Source: Chloroflexota bacterium (GTDB taxonomy: Bacteria; Vulcanimicrobiota; JAMCWD01). From it: a DNA stretch of 49,305 nt. Where the stretch lies: NCBI GenBank assembly GCA_023475345.1, contig JAMCWD010000053.1:1-49305 (forward strand). The letters are read 5' to 3'. Below the pieces are notes generated by a model, which had not been told where the DNA came from, did no database searches, and saw only the letters and a list, made by a program, of their open reading frames with translations. Shown piece by piece: positions 41,108 to 49,305 of this stretch; within the stretch, counting starts at the first letter, position 1; the number at the start of each line of letters is the position of its first letter. The translations under genes were made by a program, and so were the position numbers.

Positions 41108-42496
41108 CTACAATATAAACCTCGATAAATCTTCGTCCTTGACTATTTCCACCAGGCGGCTCTGGATATAGTTTTTATCCAGCACGATATTCTGCCCCTT
41201 GATTTCCGGCGCAGTGAAAGACAGTTCTTCGAGTACCCGTTCCATTATCGTATGGAGGCGGCGTGCGCCTATGTTTTCAGTCTGGTCGTTGACAAGCTGG
41301 GCGAGGCGGGCTATCTCCTCCACGCCTTCTTCATTGAATTCAATCCCGACTCCCTCTGTTTCCATGAGCGCCCTGTACTGCTTGATGAGGGCGTTTTCAG
41401 GCTCCTGCAGTATGCGGACGAAGTCGTCCTTGGTGAGGCTTGAAAGCTCCACCCTTATAGGGAAGCGTCCCTGAAGCTCGGGGATGAGATCCGACGGCTT
41501 GCTGGAATGGAACGCCCCTGCCCCGATAAAAAGCATGTGGTCGGTTTTGACCGGGCCGTACTTGGTCATCACCGTACTGCCTTCGACTATAGGCAGGATA
41601 TCTCTCTGGACTCCCTCGCGCGAAACGTCCGGGCCGTGGGCGCTTCTCTCCCTGCCTGCTATCTTATCCATTTCATCCACGAAAATTATGCCGTGCTGCT
41701 CTGCCCGCGTTACGGCTTCCCGCTTGACTTCCTCCTGGTCCATGAGCTTATCGGCTTCCTCATGTGTCAGGATCCGGAGGGCCTCATCGAGCCTTACTTT
41801 TCTTTTTTTTGTTTTCCTCGGCATCATGCCTGAAACCATGTCCTGGAACTGGATGCCCATCTCTTCCATCCCGGTGCCTGAGAAAACTTCGAAGACCGAC
41901 GGGGCGCTTTCGGTAACTTCCACTTCGACGATCCTGTCGTCAACATCGCCTTTAAGGAGCCTTTCCTTCAACTCGTCCCGCTGCTGCAGGATTTCAGGGC
42001 TTTCGGGCGGAGGCGGCGGGGCAGGCTCATGCTGCTGTCCGAAAAGCATGTTTAAAGGCGAGGCGGGCTGGGCGGACCTGGGCTTCGGATATATCATATC
42101 CAGCAGCCTTTCCACCGCATGCTCCACGGCCGGTTTCTCGACTTTCTCAAACCATTCGTTCCTGACTATACGGATGGAAATCTCCGTAAGGTCCCGCACC
42201 ATCGATTCGACATCCCGACCGACATATCCGACCTCGGTGTATTTCGTAGCTTCGACCTTGATGAACGGGGCGTCAACAAGGCGTGCAAGCCTCCGGGCGA
42301 TTTCCGTCTTGCCCACGCCTGTCGGCCCTATCATCAGGATATTCTTCGGGATGACTTCGTCACGGAGCTTCTCCGGCAGGAGGCTCCTCCTGTAGCGGTT
42401 TCTGAGAGCCACTGCGACGGCCTTTTTGGCGTCTTCCTGGCCTATTATGTATTTATCAAGTTCCTCAACTATGCGGCGAGGAGTCAATGAATCCAT
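41108..42496 (-). CDS. hslU: ATP-dependent protease ATPase subunit HslU
   Basis: 462 residues. AAA+ ATPase: N-terminal [20 protein letters not shown], Walker [10 protein letters not shown] near 60, pore loop [14 protein letters not shown] near 90, Walker [10 protein letters not shown] near 275, and sensor region [11 protein letters not shown] near 345. The inserted I-domain (~110-260) contains a short proline run ([11 protein letters not shown]). The C-terminus DLSRFIL is the conserved tail that docks into and activates HslV. HslU unfolds substrates for the HslV peptidase, but hslV is not adjacent: upstream lies an exported protein gene and downstream only repeats. GGAGG is present upstream of ATG 42496. 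Confidence 0.97.
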   Translation of the reverse strand: MDSLTPRRIVEELDKYIIGQEDAKKAVAVALRNRYRRSLLPEKLRDEVIPKNILMIGPTGVGKTEIARRLARLVDAPFIKVEATKYTEVGYVGRDVESMVRDLTEISIRIVRNEWFEKVEKPAVEHAVERLLDMIYPKPRSAQPASPLNMLFGQQHEPAPPPPPESPEILQQRDELKERLLKGDVDDRIVEVEVTESAPSVFEVFSGTGMEEMGIQFQDMVSGMMPRKTKKRKVRLDEALRILTHEEADKLMDQEEVKREAVTRAEQHGIIFVDEMDKIAGRERSAHGPDVSREGVQRDILPIVEGSTVMTKYGPVKTDHMLFIGAGAFHSSKPSDLIPELQGRFPIRVELSSLTKDDFVRILQEPENALIKQYRALMETEGVGIEFNEEGVEEIARLAQLVNDQTENIGARRLHTIMERVLEELSFTAPEIKGQNIVLDKNYIQSRLVEIVKDEDLSRFIL

Positions 42497-42599
42497 CTCT
42501 TATTTATCCTCCTTCATTTCTCGACTATAACCCGAAAAATTCTTTGCCCGGATCAGGGTTGTTTTTTATATTTCAACTGCCGACTCTTCGCATCCGGGT

Positions 42600-43628
42600 T
42601 TATTTGCGAAAAAAAATCTTTGAAATTTCCATCTTGCTGAATGTCATCTTTTTGCCGTTGCCGGCTTTTAAGCGGAGCTCGTCCCCCCATGAAACCATGC
42701 CGCGCTGTGTCTTATTGTTTTTAGTAACGACCTCGTCCATGTTCATGAAAGATTTGATCCTTATTTCGCTTAAATCGTCAGGCGATAATTTTGCCGAGCC
42801 GTTCATGGTTTCAAGCCTGAAGCTGTCATTTTCAAGTTTGCCGTCGTAATAATTCCCGTTATTCAGAACAACCCTGTCAACTTCGTCGGGCTTGGAGGGC
42901 AGCTCGGCTTTCTTATCGGCGGATACAATGTTTTTTATATCGGGCACCGGGTATCCAGCCGAATATTCCAGGAGGTTCGTCTGGAAGCGCTTCCCGTCAA
43001 CCGCTTCGAGCCATATCAGGGGCTTCAGGATAACCTTCCCTTCGCCTATATTTTTTTCGGCGGCGGAGGCTATTTTCGGGTCATTGGCGATCAAAAGAGG
43101 TGTAACGTCATCGGTAACCTTTATTGCGCTGAACCTGTCTTTCCCTACTTCCAGCAAAAACGCCAGCACCAGGTTCACGCCTTTTAATATCGGGCTCGTC
43201 CCGTATGATTGTAAGTATGTGGCGGCGCCGCGGGACTTAGATTCGTCGCCATAAGTCCCTTTCTGGGGCTTGTACCTGAGGTCTTCCCCCTTGAGAGGCG
43301 CATTCTCCAGCCCGAAAATATGCGCGAGCCTGGAATCGTAAAACCAGACTGTCCCGCCGTCTTTTATAAAATCAAGTATGACTTTTTCAGAATCGGCGTT
43401 CAGTTTTTTTTCAGGAACCTGCAATACCGCAATCTTAACCCTGCGGGGTCGCTCCTTAAGCTCGTCGATAGAGGCGATATTATTCCCGGTAATTACCAGG
43501 ATCCCGAGCTGCTCTTCGGTATGGTTGTATTGGTCAATATCTAAAGCGGCGCCGAAAAGAGGGGAGGTTGTATTTAAGGCGCATAAGATAAACAATAAAA
43601 GTATGAACACCCCCGTGCGAATTTTCAT
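42600..43628 (-). CDS. Exported protein: GATase-like domain plus two SH3-like repeats
   Basis: 342 residues from ATG 43628 (the longer frame uses a TTG one codon earlier). Signal peptide MKIRTGVFILLLFILCALNT with probable cleavage after LFGAA. Residues ~30-250 resemble class I amidotransferase-like folds of the ThuA/DUF4159 kind, with VILDFIKDGGTVWFYDS near 85 and GKVILKPLIWLEA near 200; no catalytic Cys is evident. The last ~90 residues hold two ~42-residue beta repeats (VVLNNGNYYDGKLENDSFRL and VVTKNNKTQRGMVSWGDELR as their starts). The ATG overlaps the kinase gene's TGA (TGATG). Role unknown; probably a periplasmic binding protein. Confidence 0.75.
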   Translation of the reverse strand: MKIRTGVFILLLFILCALNTTSPLFGAALDIDQYNHTEEQLGILVITGNNIASIDELKERPRRVKIAVLQVPEKKLNADSEKVILDFIKDGGTVWFYDSRLAHIFGLENAPLKGEDLRYKPQKGTYGDESKSRGAATYLQSYGTSPILKGVNLVLAFLLEVGKDRFSAIKVTDDVTPLLIANDPKIASAAEKNIGEGKVILKPLIWLEAVDGKRFQTNLLEYSAGYPVPDIKNIVSADKKAELPSKPDEVDRVVLNNGNYYDGKLENDSFRLETMNGSAKLSPDDLSEIRIKSFMNMDEVVTKNNKTQRGMVSWGDELRLKAGNGKKMTFSKMEISKIFFRK

Positions 43629-46246
43629 CAACCGTCTCCTTTCGGTGTATGCTTAATTATTCCGGGCACTGTTACCGTGAACCGAGCACCCCCGGACTTC
43701 AGGTTTTCTACAACGATGCTCCCTTTCATCTTTTGGAGGAGCATTTTTGTGATATAAAGGCCGAGTCCTTTCCCGGATACCTGCTTGACCTTTTCGTCTT
43801 CGCCCCTTTTATACCGCTCGAATACTTTTACAGTCTCGTCCGCCGGGATCCCCGGGCCTTCATCGTCAACCCGTATTCTGATCATTTTTCCGTAAGGCTT
43901 TGCGCCGACGAAGACCTCGCCCCCTTCGGGCGAATACTTGACGGCGTTGCTGACCAGGTTGTTCATGACCCGGTAGAACAATATCGGGTCGGCATGGATA
44001 AAGATATCGCCGTCCTCTTCGTAGCTGAAGGTATGTTTCGAAGCGCTTACCCGGTAAAGGTTGAAGACTCTCCTGACGAGGGGAGCAAGCTCCACATCTT
44101 CGATTCTCAAGCTGATGCTTTCAGCTTCCATTTTAGACAGTTCGATAAGGTTATCCAGCATCCTGTTCAGGCGGTCGATCTCGGAATTTATTATTCTAAG
44201 GGCTTCGTCCTGCTCTTCTTCGGACAGCTTGTGCCTGTAGCGTAAAAGGGCCATGGCATAACCTTTTATGCTGGCAAACGGGTTCCTGATATCATGCGAT
44301 ATGCCGGCCAGGAAATCGAGTTTTTCCTGCTGGATTTTACGCTCCTCGGTAATATCGCGGAATACTATGACCCCTCCCTGCATCACCCCGTCGGCTATCA
44401 AAGGCGCGTGTATCGAAGATACAAGGACTTCGTCCCCGTTCCGGCTGCGGATCCGGCCTTCCGCAGATATTTCTTTTCTTTTCGCCCCGGGGAATTTAAG
44501 CAAAGACAAAAGGGGACACCTGCTGATACAACGATCCGCGCCGTTGGGGTCGCTTCCCATGAAAAGCTCGCCGCAGAATTTTCCGACGGCGTCTGCGGAA
44601 GCCCACCCGGTGATTTTTTCTCCCGCCGGGTTGATCATGACGACGCTGCGGTCCCTGTCAACGACAATAACTCCTTCGCCGAGTCCCTCGACTATGGATG
44701 CGACCTTGTGCCGTTCCAGTTTTTCTCTCTCGAGCGCCAGGGCGTTTTCCAGGCTGAGTGCGGAATTGCCGAGGAAGATGCCGAGGAGACGGTGACCGGC
44801 CGCGTCCCACACCGTCTTGCTGCCGCCCATGAAAAGGTATAACGATTTTTCCGGCAGGAGAGGGGAGACGAGCAAATTCTTCAGCTTCCGGGAAGATGCT
44901 TCGGCAAGAGCGCTGCCCCCAGCCTGGACCGTCTCGCCGTGCTTCCCGGCCCTTGATGCAAGATCAGCAAGGAACGGAGAAATCCATGACCGGGTTTTCG
45001 ATCTGCCCGCGCCTTTCACATACATAAGCTCTATATCGCCGTCAACCGGAGCTTTAAACACCCCGGCAATTTCCAGATTGAAAATTTTCGAGGCCGTTTC
45101 AGGGATCATCTCCAGCCTTTTCCCGAACGAAAGCACGGGCATGGAAACCTTCTGGCTGAATTCGAGAAGAAGCTGCCTGACGCGGTTGTTGTCTTTCAAT
45201 TTACTGTTGAGCAGTTTTTGTATTTCAGCCTGCTCTTCGAGCTGGGAAGTTTTCCTGAGAAGCTGCCTGTTAAGGCGTTTTTGTTCTCTTGCGTCATCCT
45301 GTGTCTTTTCCAGGAGGTCGGCGTTTTCCAGCGCGAGGGCGGCCCGGCTTGCGATAAGCTCGAGAGTCCTTGTTTCCTCGGCGGTAAATTCTCTTTCCCT
45401 GTGAATGCTCCCGACATTGATAACCCCGATGATGCGCCCCTGGACTTTCATGGGCACAGCAAGGAGCGATTTCATCTCTTTCAGGCCGGGGAGCGTCGGA
45501 ACATAAAGCGGGTCGTCTTTTCCTTTCATCATGCGCGGCTTGCCGTGCTTTGCGGCCCAGCCCGCTATCCCCTCGCCAAGCCTGAGCCTGGGCAAAGCGA
45601 ATTTCTCCCTGTCCCTGCTCCACTGGCTCCTGAGAAGGAGTTCCTTTCTCTTCCCGTCCAGCAGCATAATGGAAACCTGCTCCGCATCCAGGAATGTGCC
45701 GACGGCCTCTATCGTCTGGTCGAGAACATTTTCCAGGTCAGACGATGTTGTAAGCGCGGCTGCAAATTCGTAAGACAGAACCCCGTAAAGCGAAGTAACT
45801 TCCTGTATCTTGCGGCGGTATTCCTCAAGTGAGTAAAGTCTCTGAAGCCCGGTACCTACGAGAGATGCAAGAAGCCCCTGTACCGGGTTATTATCTATAA
45901 AATCGGAACCTTCGTCCCATTCGGTGAGCAGCACGCCATAAACCTTTTTATTCCCGGAGATCTTCAGGCATATCCTTCCGCCGTCTTTCAGCGGTTTTGG
46001 CCGGGTACAATTAATAAAGAATTCGGATTTGCGGCGGGCAAGCGGGCAGGCGGTATTTTTACCGGCGGCGCAATTCTTAAAATCGCCGTCCCATAATACA
46101 AGCTCCGCCCTGCGGCACCCGGCAATGACCGGCATTTCTTTCGAAATACGAATACGAAAAGTTTCCAGGTCCTTTGCTTCTCCGATAAGGTCTGCGATAC
46201 GGACCAGCCACATTGAATTTTTACCGTTTATTCCGCTGTCAGCCAC
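43628..46246 (-). CDS. Sensor histidine kinase with multiple GAF-like domains and a PAS domain
   Basis: 872 residues without membrane segments, so cytoplasmic. A cysteine-bearing N-terminal sensor part (~1-140), a GAF domain (~150-310, with LGEGIAGWAAKHGKPRMM and LLAVPMKVQGRIIGVINVGS), a coiled linker, a second GAF-like part (~370-510), a PAS domain (~520-640, VIVVDRDRSVVMINPAGEKI), then HisKA with SHDIRNPFASIKGY (phospho-His) and a full HATPase: NNLVSNAVKYSPEGG, DDEGPGIP, GKGLGLYI. The PAS carries spaced cysteines (GKFCGELF...DRCISRCPL). No partner regulator is adjacent. It overlaps miaB by 8 bp upstream and the exported-protein gene by 1 bp downstream, so it is co-transcribed with both. Confidence 0.94.
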   Translation of the reverse strand: MADSGINGKNSMWLVRIADLIGEAKDLETFRIRISKEMPVIAGCRRAELVLWDGDFKNCAAGKNTACPLARRKSEFFINCTRPKPLKDGGRICLKISGNKKVYGVLLTEWDEGSDFIDNNPVQGLLASLVGTGLQRLYSLEEYRRKIQEVTSLYGVLSYEFAAALTTSSDLENVLDQTIEAVGTFLDAEQVSIMLLDGKRKELLLRSQWSRDREKFALPRLRLGEGIAGWAAKHGKPRMMKGKDDPLYVPTLPGLKEMKSLLAVPMKVQGRIIGVINVGSIHREREFTAEETRTLELIASRAALALENADLLEKTQDDAREQKRLNRQLLRKTSQLEEQAEIQKLLNSKLKDNNRVRQLLLEFSQKVSMPVLSFGKRLEMIPETASKIFNLEIAGVFKAPVDGDIELMYVKGAGRSKTRSWISPFLADLASRAGKHGETVQAGGSALAEASSRKLKNLLVSPLLPEKSLYLFMGGSKTVWDAAGHRLLGIFLGNSALSLENALALEREKLERHKVASIVEGLGEGVIVVDRDRSVVMINPAGEKITGWASADAVGKFCGELFMGSDPNGADRCISRCPLLSLLKFPGAKRKEISAEGRIRSRNGDEVLVSSIHAPLIADGVMQGGVIVFRDITEERKIQQEKLDFLAGISHDIRNPFASIKGYAMALLRYRHKLSEEEQDEALRIINSEIDRLNRMLDNLIELSKMEAESISLRIEDVELAPLVRRVFNLYRVSASKHTFSYEEDGDIFIHADPILFYRVMNNLVSNAVKYSPEGGEVFVGAKPYGKMIRIRVDDEGPGIPADETVKVFERYKRGEDEKVKQVSGKGLGLYITKMLLQKMKGSIVVENLKSGGARFTVTVPGIIKHTPKGDG

Positions 46247-47555
46247 CCGGACGACTTCCCTTCAAACCCCAGAGAAAAGTTTTATCGATTTTCACAAATA
46301 CAACTTCTCCGGGCTTGAACGTCTCACCTTCCAGGACGACCACGCGGTTATCGCGAGTCCTGCCGGTCATACGGGAAGGGTCTTTTTTGCTCGGCCCTTC
46401 GACCAGCACCTCGACTGTTTTTCCCAGGAAGGCACTGTTCTTATCAAACATTATCGAATTCTGTACCTCGATGAGCCTGTAAAGGCGCTGCATAATCTCT
46501 TCATGCGGGACCTGGTCTTCCATCTTTGCAGCTTCGGTGCCGGCCCTTGCGGAATATGCAAACATGAAGGCGTTATCGAACATTGCCTCTTCAACCAGCT
46601 TCATGGTATTTTCGAACTGTTCTCCTGTTTCGCCGGGAAATCCCACGATTATATCTGTAGTTATCGACAGTCCCGGGATCGCCGCCCTAAGGTCGGCGAC
46701 CAGCTTTACAAATTCTTCGCCGGTATATCCCCGGCGCATCCTCTTCAAAACGTTGTCATCACCCGCCTGGAGCGGCAGGTGGATATGCTCGCAGACCTGC
46801 GGCACTTCCGTCATGGCTGCTATCAACTCTTTAGTAAAGCCCTTCGGGTAAGGGGACACGAACCTGAGCCTGAAATCCTTATCGATGCCTCCGATCTCGC
46901 GGATCAATTCGGAAAATTTAACTCTCGGCTTGAGATCCAGGCCGTAGCGGTTTACATTCTGTCCCAGCAGGATGATTTCCTTAAAGCCGCCGTCAACAAG
47001 CTCCCTCACTTCCTTAAGGATATTTTCAGGCTGTCTGCTCCTGAGATCCCCGCGGACATACGGGACAATACAATAAGCACACTTGAGATCACAGCCCGCG
47101 CTCACCGGCACCCATGCGCTGACGCTGCTTTTCCTTGACGCGGAGAGGTCAAGCTCGTCGCCCGTGCTGGATACTGAAACTACAGGAGTTTTGCCTTCAA
47201 GGATCTCGATGATGTTATCCTTAAAAGAAGCGATGTCGCCGGGTCCTGAGACAAGGTCGATATGTGAAAAACGGTCGGCCATGGACTGCCCGTCCTTCCG
47301 GGCTACACAGCCGCATACGGCTATAACCATGTCGGGCCTGTTCCTCTTCCATCCGACCGCCTGGCCGAGCCTGCCGTAAAGCCTCTTGTCGGCGTTTTCC
47401 CTCACCGCGCATGTATTGAAAACAAGGATATCGGCATCTTCGGGACTTTTCGTCTCGGCATATCCCATCTCTTCGAGAAATTTCGAATACACCTCGGTAT
47501 CGAACTCGTTCATCTGGCAGCCGTATGTGATTACGTGATATTTCTTCTCGGTCAT
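46239..47555 (-). CDS. miaB: tRNA-2-methylthio-N6-dimethylallyladenosine synthase
   Basis: 438 residues. The N-terminal MTTase domain begins YHVITYGCQMNEFDTE with cluster cysteines in YGCQMN, FNTCAVRENA and VCGCVARK. The radical SAM motif is SAGCDLKCAYCIVPYVRG near residue 155 (C-x3-C-x2-C). The C-terminal TRAM domain covers ~375-435. YGCQMN and the TRAM domain point to MiaB rather than RimO or MtaB. It adds the 2-methylthio group to i6A37 of tRNAs. It overlaps the kinase gene by 8 bp and follows ctp by 107 bp. Confidence 0.95.
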   Translation of the reverse strand: MTEKKYHVITYGCQMNEFDTEVYSKFLEEMGYAETKSPEDADILVFNTCAVRENADKRLYGRLGQAVGWKRNRPDMVIAVCGCVARKDGQSMADRFSHIDLVSGPGDIASFKDNIIEILEGKTPVVSVSSTGDELDLSASRKSSVSAWVPVSAGCDLKCAYCIVPYVRGDLRSRQPENILKEVRELVDGGFKEIILLGQNVNRYGLDLKPRVKFSELIREIGGIDKDFRLRFVSPYPKGFTKELIAAMTEVPQVCEHIHLPLQAGDDNVLKRMRRGYTGEEFVKLVADLRAAIPGLSITTDIIVGFPGETGEQFENTMKLVEEAMFDNAFMFAYSARAGTEAAKMEDQVPHEEIMQRLYRLIEVQNSIMFDKNSAFLGKTVEVLVEGPSKKDPSRMTGRTRDNRVVVLEGETFKPGEVVFVKIDKTFLWGLKGSRPGG

Positions 47556-47662
47556 TTCAAATCGGTCGTTTCAAAATTCAAAAGCCCCGGCCGTTCCCAA
47601 ACTTAAGTTATGGGTATCCTGAGCCCGTACAACGGAACCGGCATTATATTTATGAAGAGGAA

Positions 47663-49108
47663 TCAGTTAGTGGTCAGCTTTTGCTCAAGAACCTCGATAG
47701 CCTTTTTGATCTGCGCGTCGTCCGGTTTGGAAACCTTGTCCGGCGTAAGATCTATCTTGATATCGGGACTTACCCCCACTTTATCTATTACGTTGTCGTT
47801 CGGGGTATAGAACTTCTGGATGGTTACCTTGAGGACTGGGCCGTCCATCTCCATAATCGTCTGAACGGAGCCTTTCCCGTATGTCTTCTCCCCTATGAGG
47901 ATGGCGATTTTATTATCCTTGAGACACCCGGCCAGAATCTCCGATGCGGATGCCGAATACCTGTTTATTAAAAGAACCATCGGGAGGTCGAATGCTCCTT
48001 TGCCATTGGAGCTGTATTCGCTTGCATCGCCGTTACGGTCCCTTATCTTGACCACGCTGGCGTTGTCGGGCAAAAACAGGCTCGAAACATCGACCGCGGT
48101 ATTCAGGTAACCGCCCCCGTTATTGCGGACGTCGAGGATTAACGCTTTTGCGCCCTTGCTCCTTAACTCCTTAATCGCGTCTTTCAATTCCCCGGCGGTA
48201 TCGTTTGAGAAGAACCTCATTTTAATATAACCGATATCGTTATTAAGGATCTCGGGGGGCTTAATCGCGTGTATTACCACGTGATCCCTTATGGGCGTAA
48301 GCGTGAGGAGATTTTTTTCTCCTTCCCGCTTGATGGTCAGAGTAACCTTGGTTCCCGGCTTGCCACGGATTACATCCTGCGCTCCTCTTACGGTAATGCC
48401 CTTAGTGCTTTTGCCGTCTATCGCCATGATCCAGTCGCCGTTTTTGACCCCGGCCTTTTCAGCAGGCGTGCCCTCGAATACCTCGACAGCGAACAATTGC
48501 TTTTCTTCCTTGGTAAGGTCGATAGACATGCCCACGCCGCCGAACCCCTTGACATCGAGCAGTTCCCGAAGCGCAAGGTATTCGCTGGGCTCCATGAGCC
48601 TGGTATGCTCATCTCCCAGTCCATCGGGTATGGCCTGGATGCAGGCATAGTAGATAAGATCTTCCGGTACGGCTTTCCCGTAAACGATTACTGCGCGGGC
48701 AGGGAAACTCTCATCCGCAGGCATCAAGTTCAACTTGCCCGGATCAACGCCCGCCTGCTTCAGCAGCTTTTTCACCTCGGTCTTCATCGCGCCGTAGTAT
48801 TTATTGTCATCGATTTCGCTGACGAAACGAGACTTGAGTATGGCGTAAATAACGTCAAGGAGCCTTTGATCGGGAATATATTCGAGCTTCTTTTCCCCTT
48901 TCAATAAAGGCTCGTAGAGTTTGATCTCCACGGCTTTATCTTTTTCGCTCTTTTCTTTTTTAATTCCGGCTGAAACAGATTGTTGTACATCCAGCGCCGG
49001 GTAAAGATTCGCCGCTTTCATTTCCGAAGCAATAACGGCGGCGGTTGATATTAATCCGGCTATGAACAGCAGGGTTAAAATCAGCGGTAAAAGCTTTGTC
49101 CTTTTCAT
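47663..49108 (-). CDS. S41-family C-terminal processing protease with PDZ domain
   Basis: 481 residues from ATG 49108 (MKRTKLLPLILTLLFIAGLI, a signal or anchor sequence); the open frame runs on to 49255 but those codons overlap promoter and leader sequence. A helical region (~50-150), a PDZ domain (~165-250, FGGVGMSIDLTKEEKQLFAV, ENTPAEKAGVKNGDW-like motif as EGTPAEKAGVKNGDW), and the S41 core with LILDVRNNGGGYL near 320. The catalytic Ser lies in RYSASASEILAGCLKD near 380 and the Lys in EKTYGKGSVQT near 405. It cleaves proteins in the periplasm. GGAGG lies 12 bases before ATG, a long spacing. Confidence 0.93.
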   Translation of the reverse strand: MKRTKLLPLILTLLFIAGLISTAAVIASEMKAANLYPALDVQQSVSAGIKKEKSEKDKAVEIKLYEPLLKGEKKLEYIPDQRLLDVIYAILKSRFVSEIDDNKYYGAMKTEVKKLLKQAGVDPGKLNLMPADESFPARAVIVYGKAVPEDLIYYACIQAIPDGLGDEHTRLMEPSEYLALRELLDVKGFGGVGMSIDLTKEEKQLFAVEVFEGTPAEKAGVKNGDWIMAIDGKSTKGITVRGAQDVIRGKPGTKVTLTIKREGEKNLLTLTPIRDHVVIHAIKPPEILNNDIGYIKMRFFSNDTAGELKDAIKELRSKGAKALILDVRNNGGGYLNTAVDVSSLFLPDNASVVKIRDRNGDASEYSSNGKGAFDLPMVLLINRYSASASEILAGCLKDNKIAILIGEKTYGKGSVQTIMEMDGPVLKVTIQKFYTPNDNVIDKVGVSPDIKIDLTPDKVSKPDDAQIKKAIEVLEQKLTTN

Positions 49109-49131
49109 GATATAATTTCGCCTCCCATGAT

Positions 49132-49207
49132 AATACGGCTCCGTAGCCGTAATAATGACCTTAAACTTTCGCCGGTTACATGTGGTATCCTCCATAATAT
49201 TATAACA
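49132..49207 (-). promoter_or_regulatory. Extended -10 promoter and leader hairpin of the protease gene
   Basis: On the minus strand TGTTATAAT (49207-49199) is a perfect -10 with the extended TG element; no good -35 is seen. The leader (about 80 bases) holds a 7-bp hairpin TACGGCT/AGCCGTA around 49134-49150, ahead of the ribosome site. Confidence 0.55.
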
Positions 49208-49224
49208 AAAAATTCGAGCAAAAA

Positions 49225-49249
49225 AAGAAAAGGCGGGGAAATCCCCGCC
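49225..49249 (-). terminator. Rho-independent terminator of an upstream gene entering from the right
   Basis: Perfect 7-bp GC stem GGCGGGG/CCCCGCC (49232-49238 with 49243-49249), 4-base loop, followed on the minus strand by TTTTCTTTTTTT (complement of 49220-49231). It ends a minus-strand transcript that comes from beyond the window's right edge. Confidence 0.85.
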
Positions 49250-49272
49250 GGGCATTAATATTATCAGGCTAT

Positions 49273-49305
49273 TTATTTATTATTTTTACCGGCTATAAGG
49301 TATTG
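49273..49305 (-). CDS. Possible last codons of a minus-strand gene (partial)
   Basis: Reading inward from the right edge on the minus strand gives QYLIAGKNNK and TAA at 49275-49273. It is the only one of the three minus frames that stays open for 10 codons, and a terminator follows 24 bp later. Too short to identify. Confidence 0.35.
   Translation of the reverse strand, partial: QYLIAGKNNK

Overview
The window appears to come from the chromosome of an uncultivated, diderm (Gram-negative-type) bacterium of intermediate GC. The signs are the end of an outer-membrane beta-barrel, many lipoproteins, Tat-type signals, and bacterial housekeeping genes (rplM-rpsI, uvrA, uvrB, cysS, rlmB, miaB, hslU). 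I cannot place it in a phylum from this sequence alone. The mix of large low-complexity scaffold proteins, a pseudopilin-like domain and DUF362/polyferredoxin genes suggests a poorly sampled lineage. I see no phage, transposase, CRISPR array, rRNA or tRNA gene.

Layout. 1-2.6 kb (+): end of an outer-membrane barrel, then two tandem paralogous lipoproteins with TolB/WD40-like propeller motifs. 2.6-7.3 kb (-): a giant soluble coiled-coil protein built from ~67-residue repeats and capped by HEAT repeats. 7.4-9.6 kb (-): a small hypothetical gene with a near-consensus promoter, palindrome and terminator, a seven-repeat propeller lipoprotein, and a small exported protein. 9.7-14 kb (-): an ABC-2 exporter operon (TPR membrane protein, ATPase, two permeases) whose genes overlap. 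14.1-16.3 kb (-): cysS-rlmB. 16.4-20.7 kb (-): a redox-looking operon with two Tat-signal DUF362 paralogs, a NapH/NapG-like fused polyferredoxin, and a lipoprotein with a hydrolase fold that lacks the catalytic serine. 20.7-26.3 kb (-): a small membrane protein, uvrA and uvrB, with repeats and DnaA-box-like sites between the uvr genes. 26.4-31.4 kb (-): a small exported protein and a 1426-residue Pro/Lys/Glu-rich SPOR protein.

At 31.4-31.8 kb two promoters diverge. 31.8-38.2 kb (+): rplM-rpsI with its own promoter and terminator, then acpS, nnr (NAD(P)HX repair), an unknown gene, a class I amidotransferase-like hydrolase, an M20 amidohydrolase and a UspA-family protein. 38.4-39.2 kb (-): a receiver-PAS protein that ends after the PAS domain. 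39.5-40.7 kb (+): a membrane protein carrying a pseudopilin-like domain. 41.1-49.1 kb (-): ctp, miaB, a large GAF/PAS histidine kinase, an exported protein with SH3-like repeats, and hslU without hslV. These last genes are mostly overlapping or closely spaced.

The strongest non-gene signals are dispersed intergenic repeats. One is a 28-bp palindrome present identically at 2.6 and 39.3 kb. The other is a two-hairpin element at 24.0 and 41.0 kb whose stems differ in sequence but keep pairing. Several coding starts were moved inward from the longest open frame because of ribosome binding sites, signal peptides or family fit; these are stated per gene.
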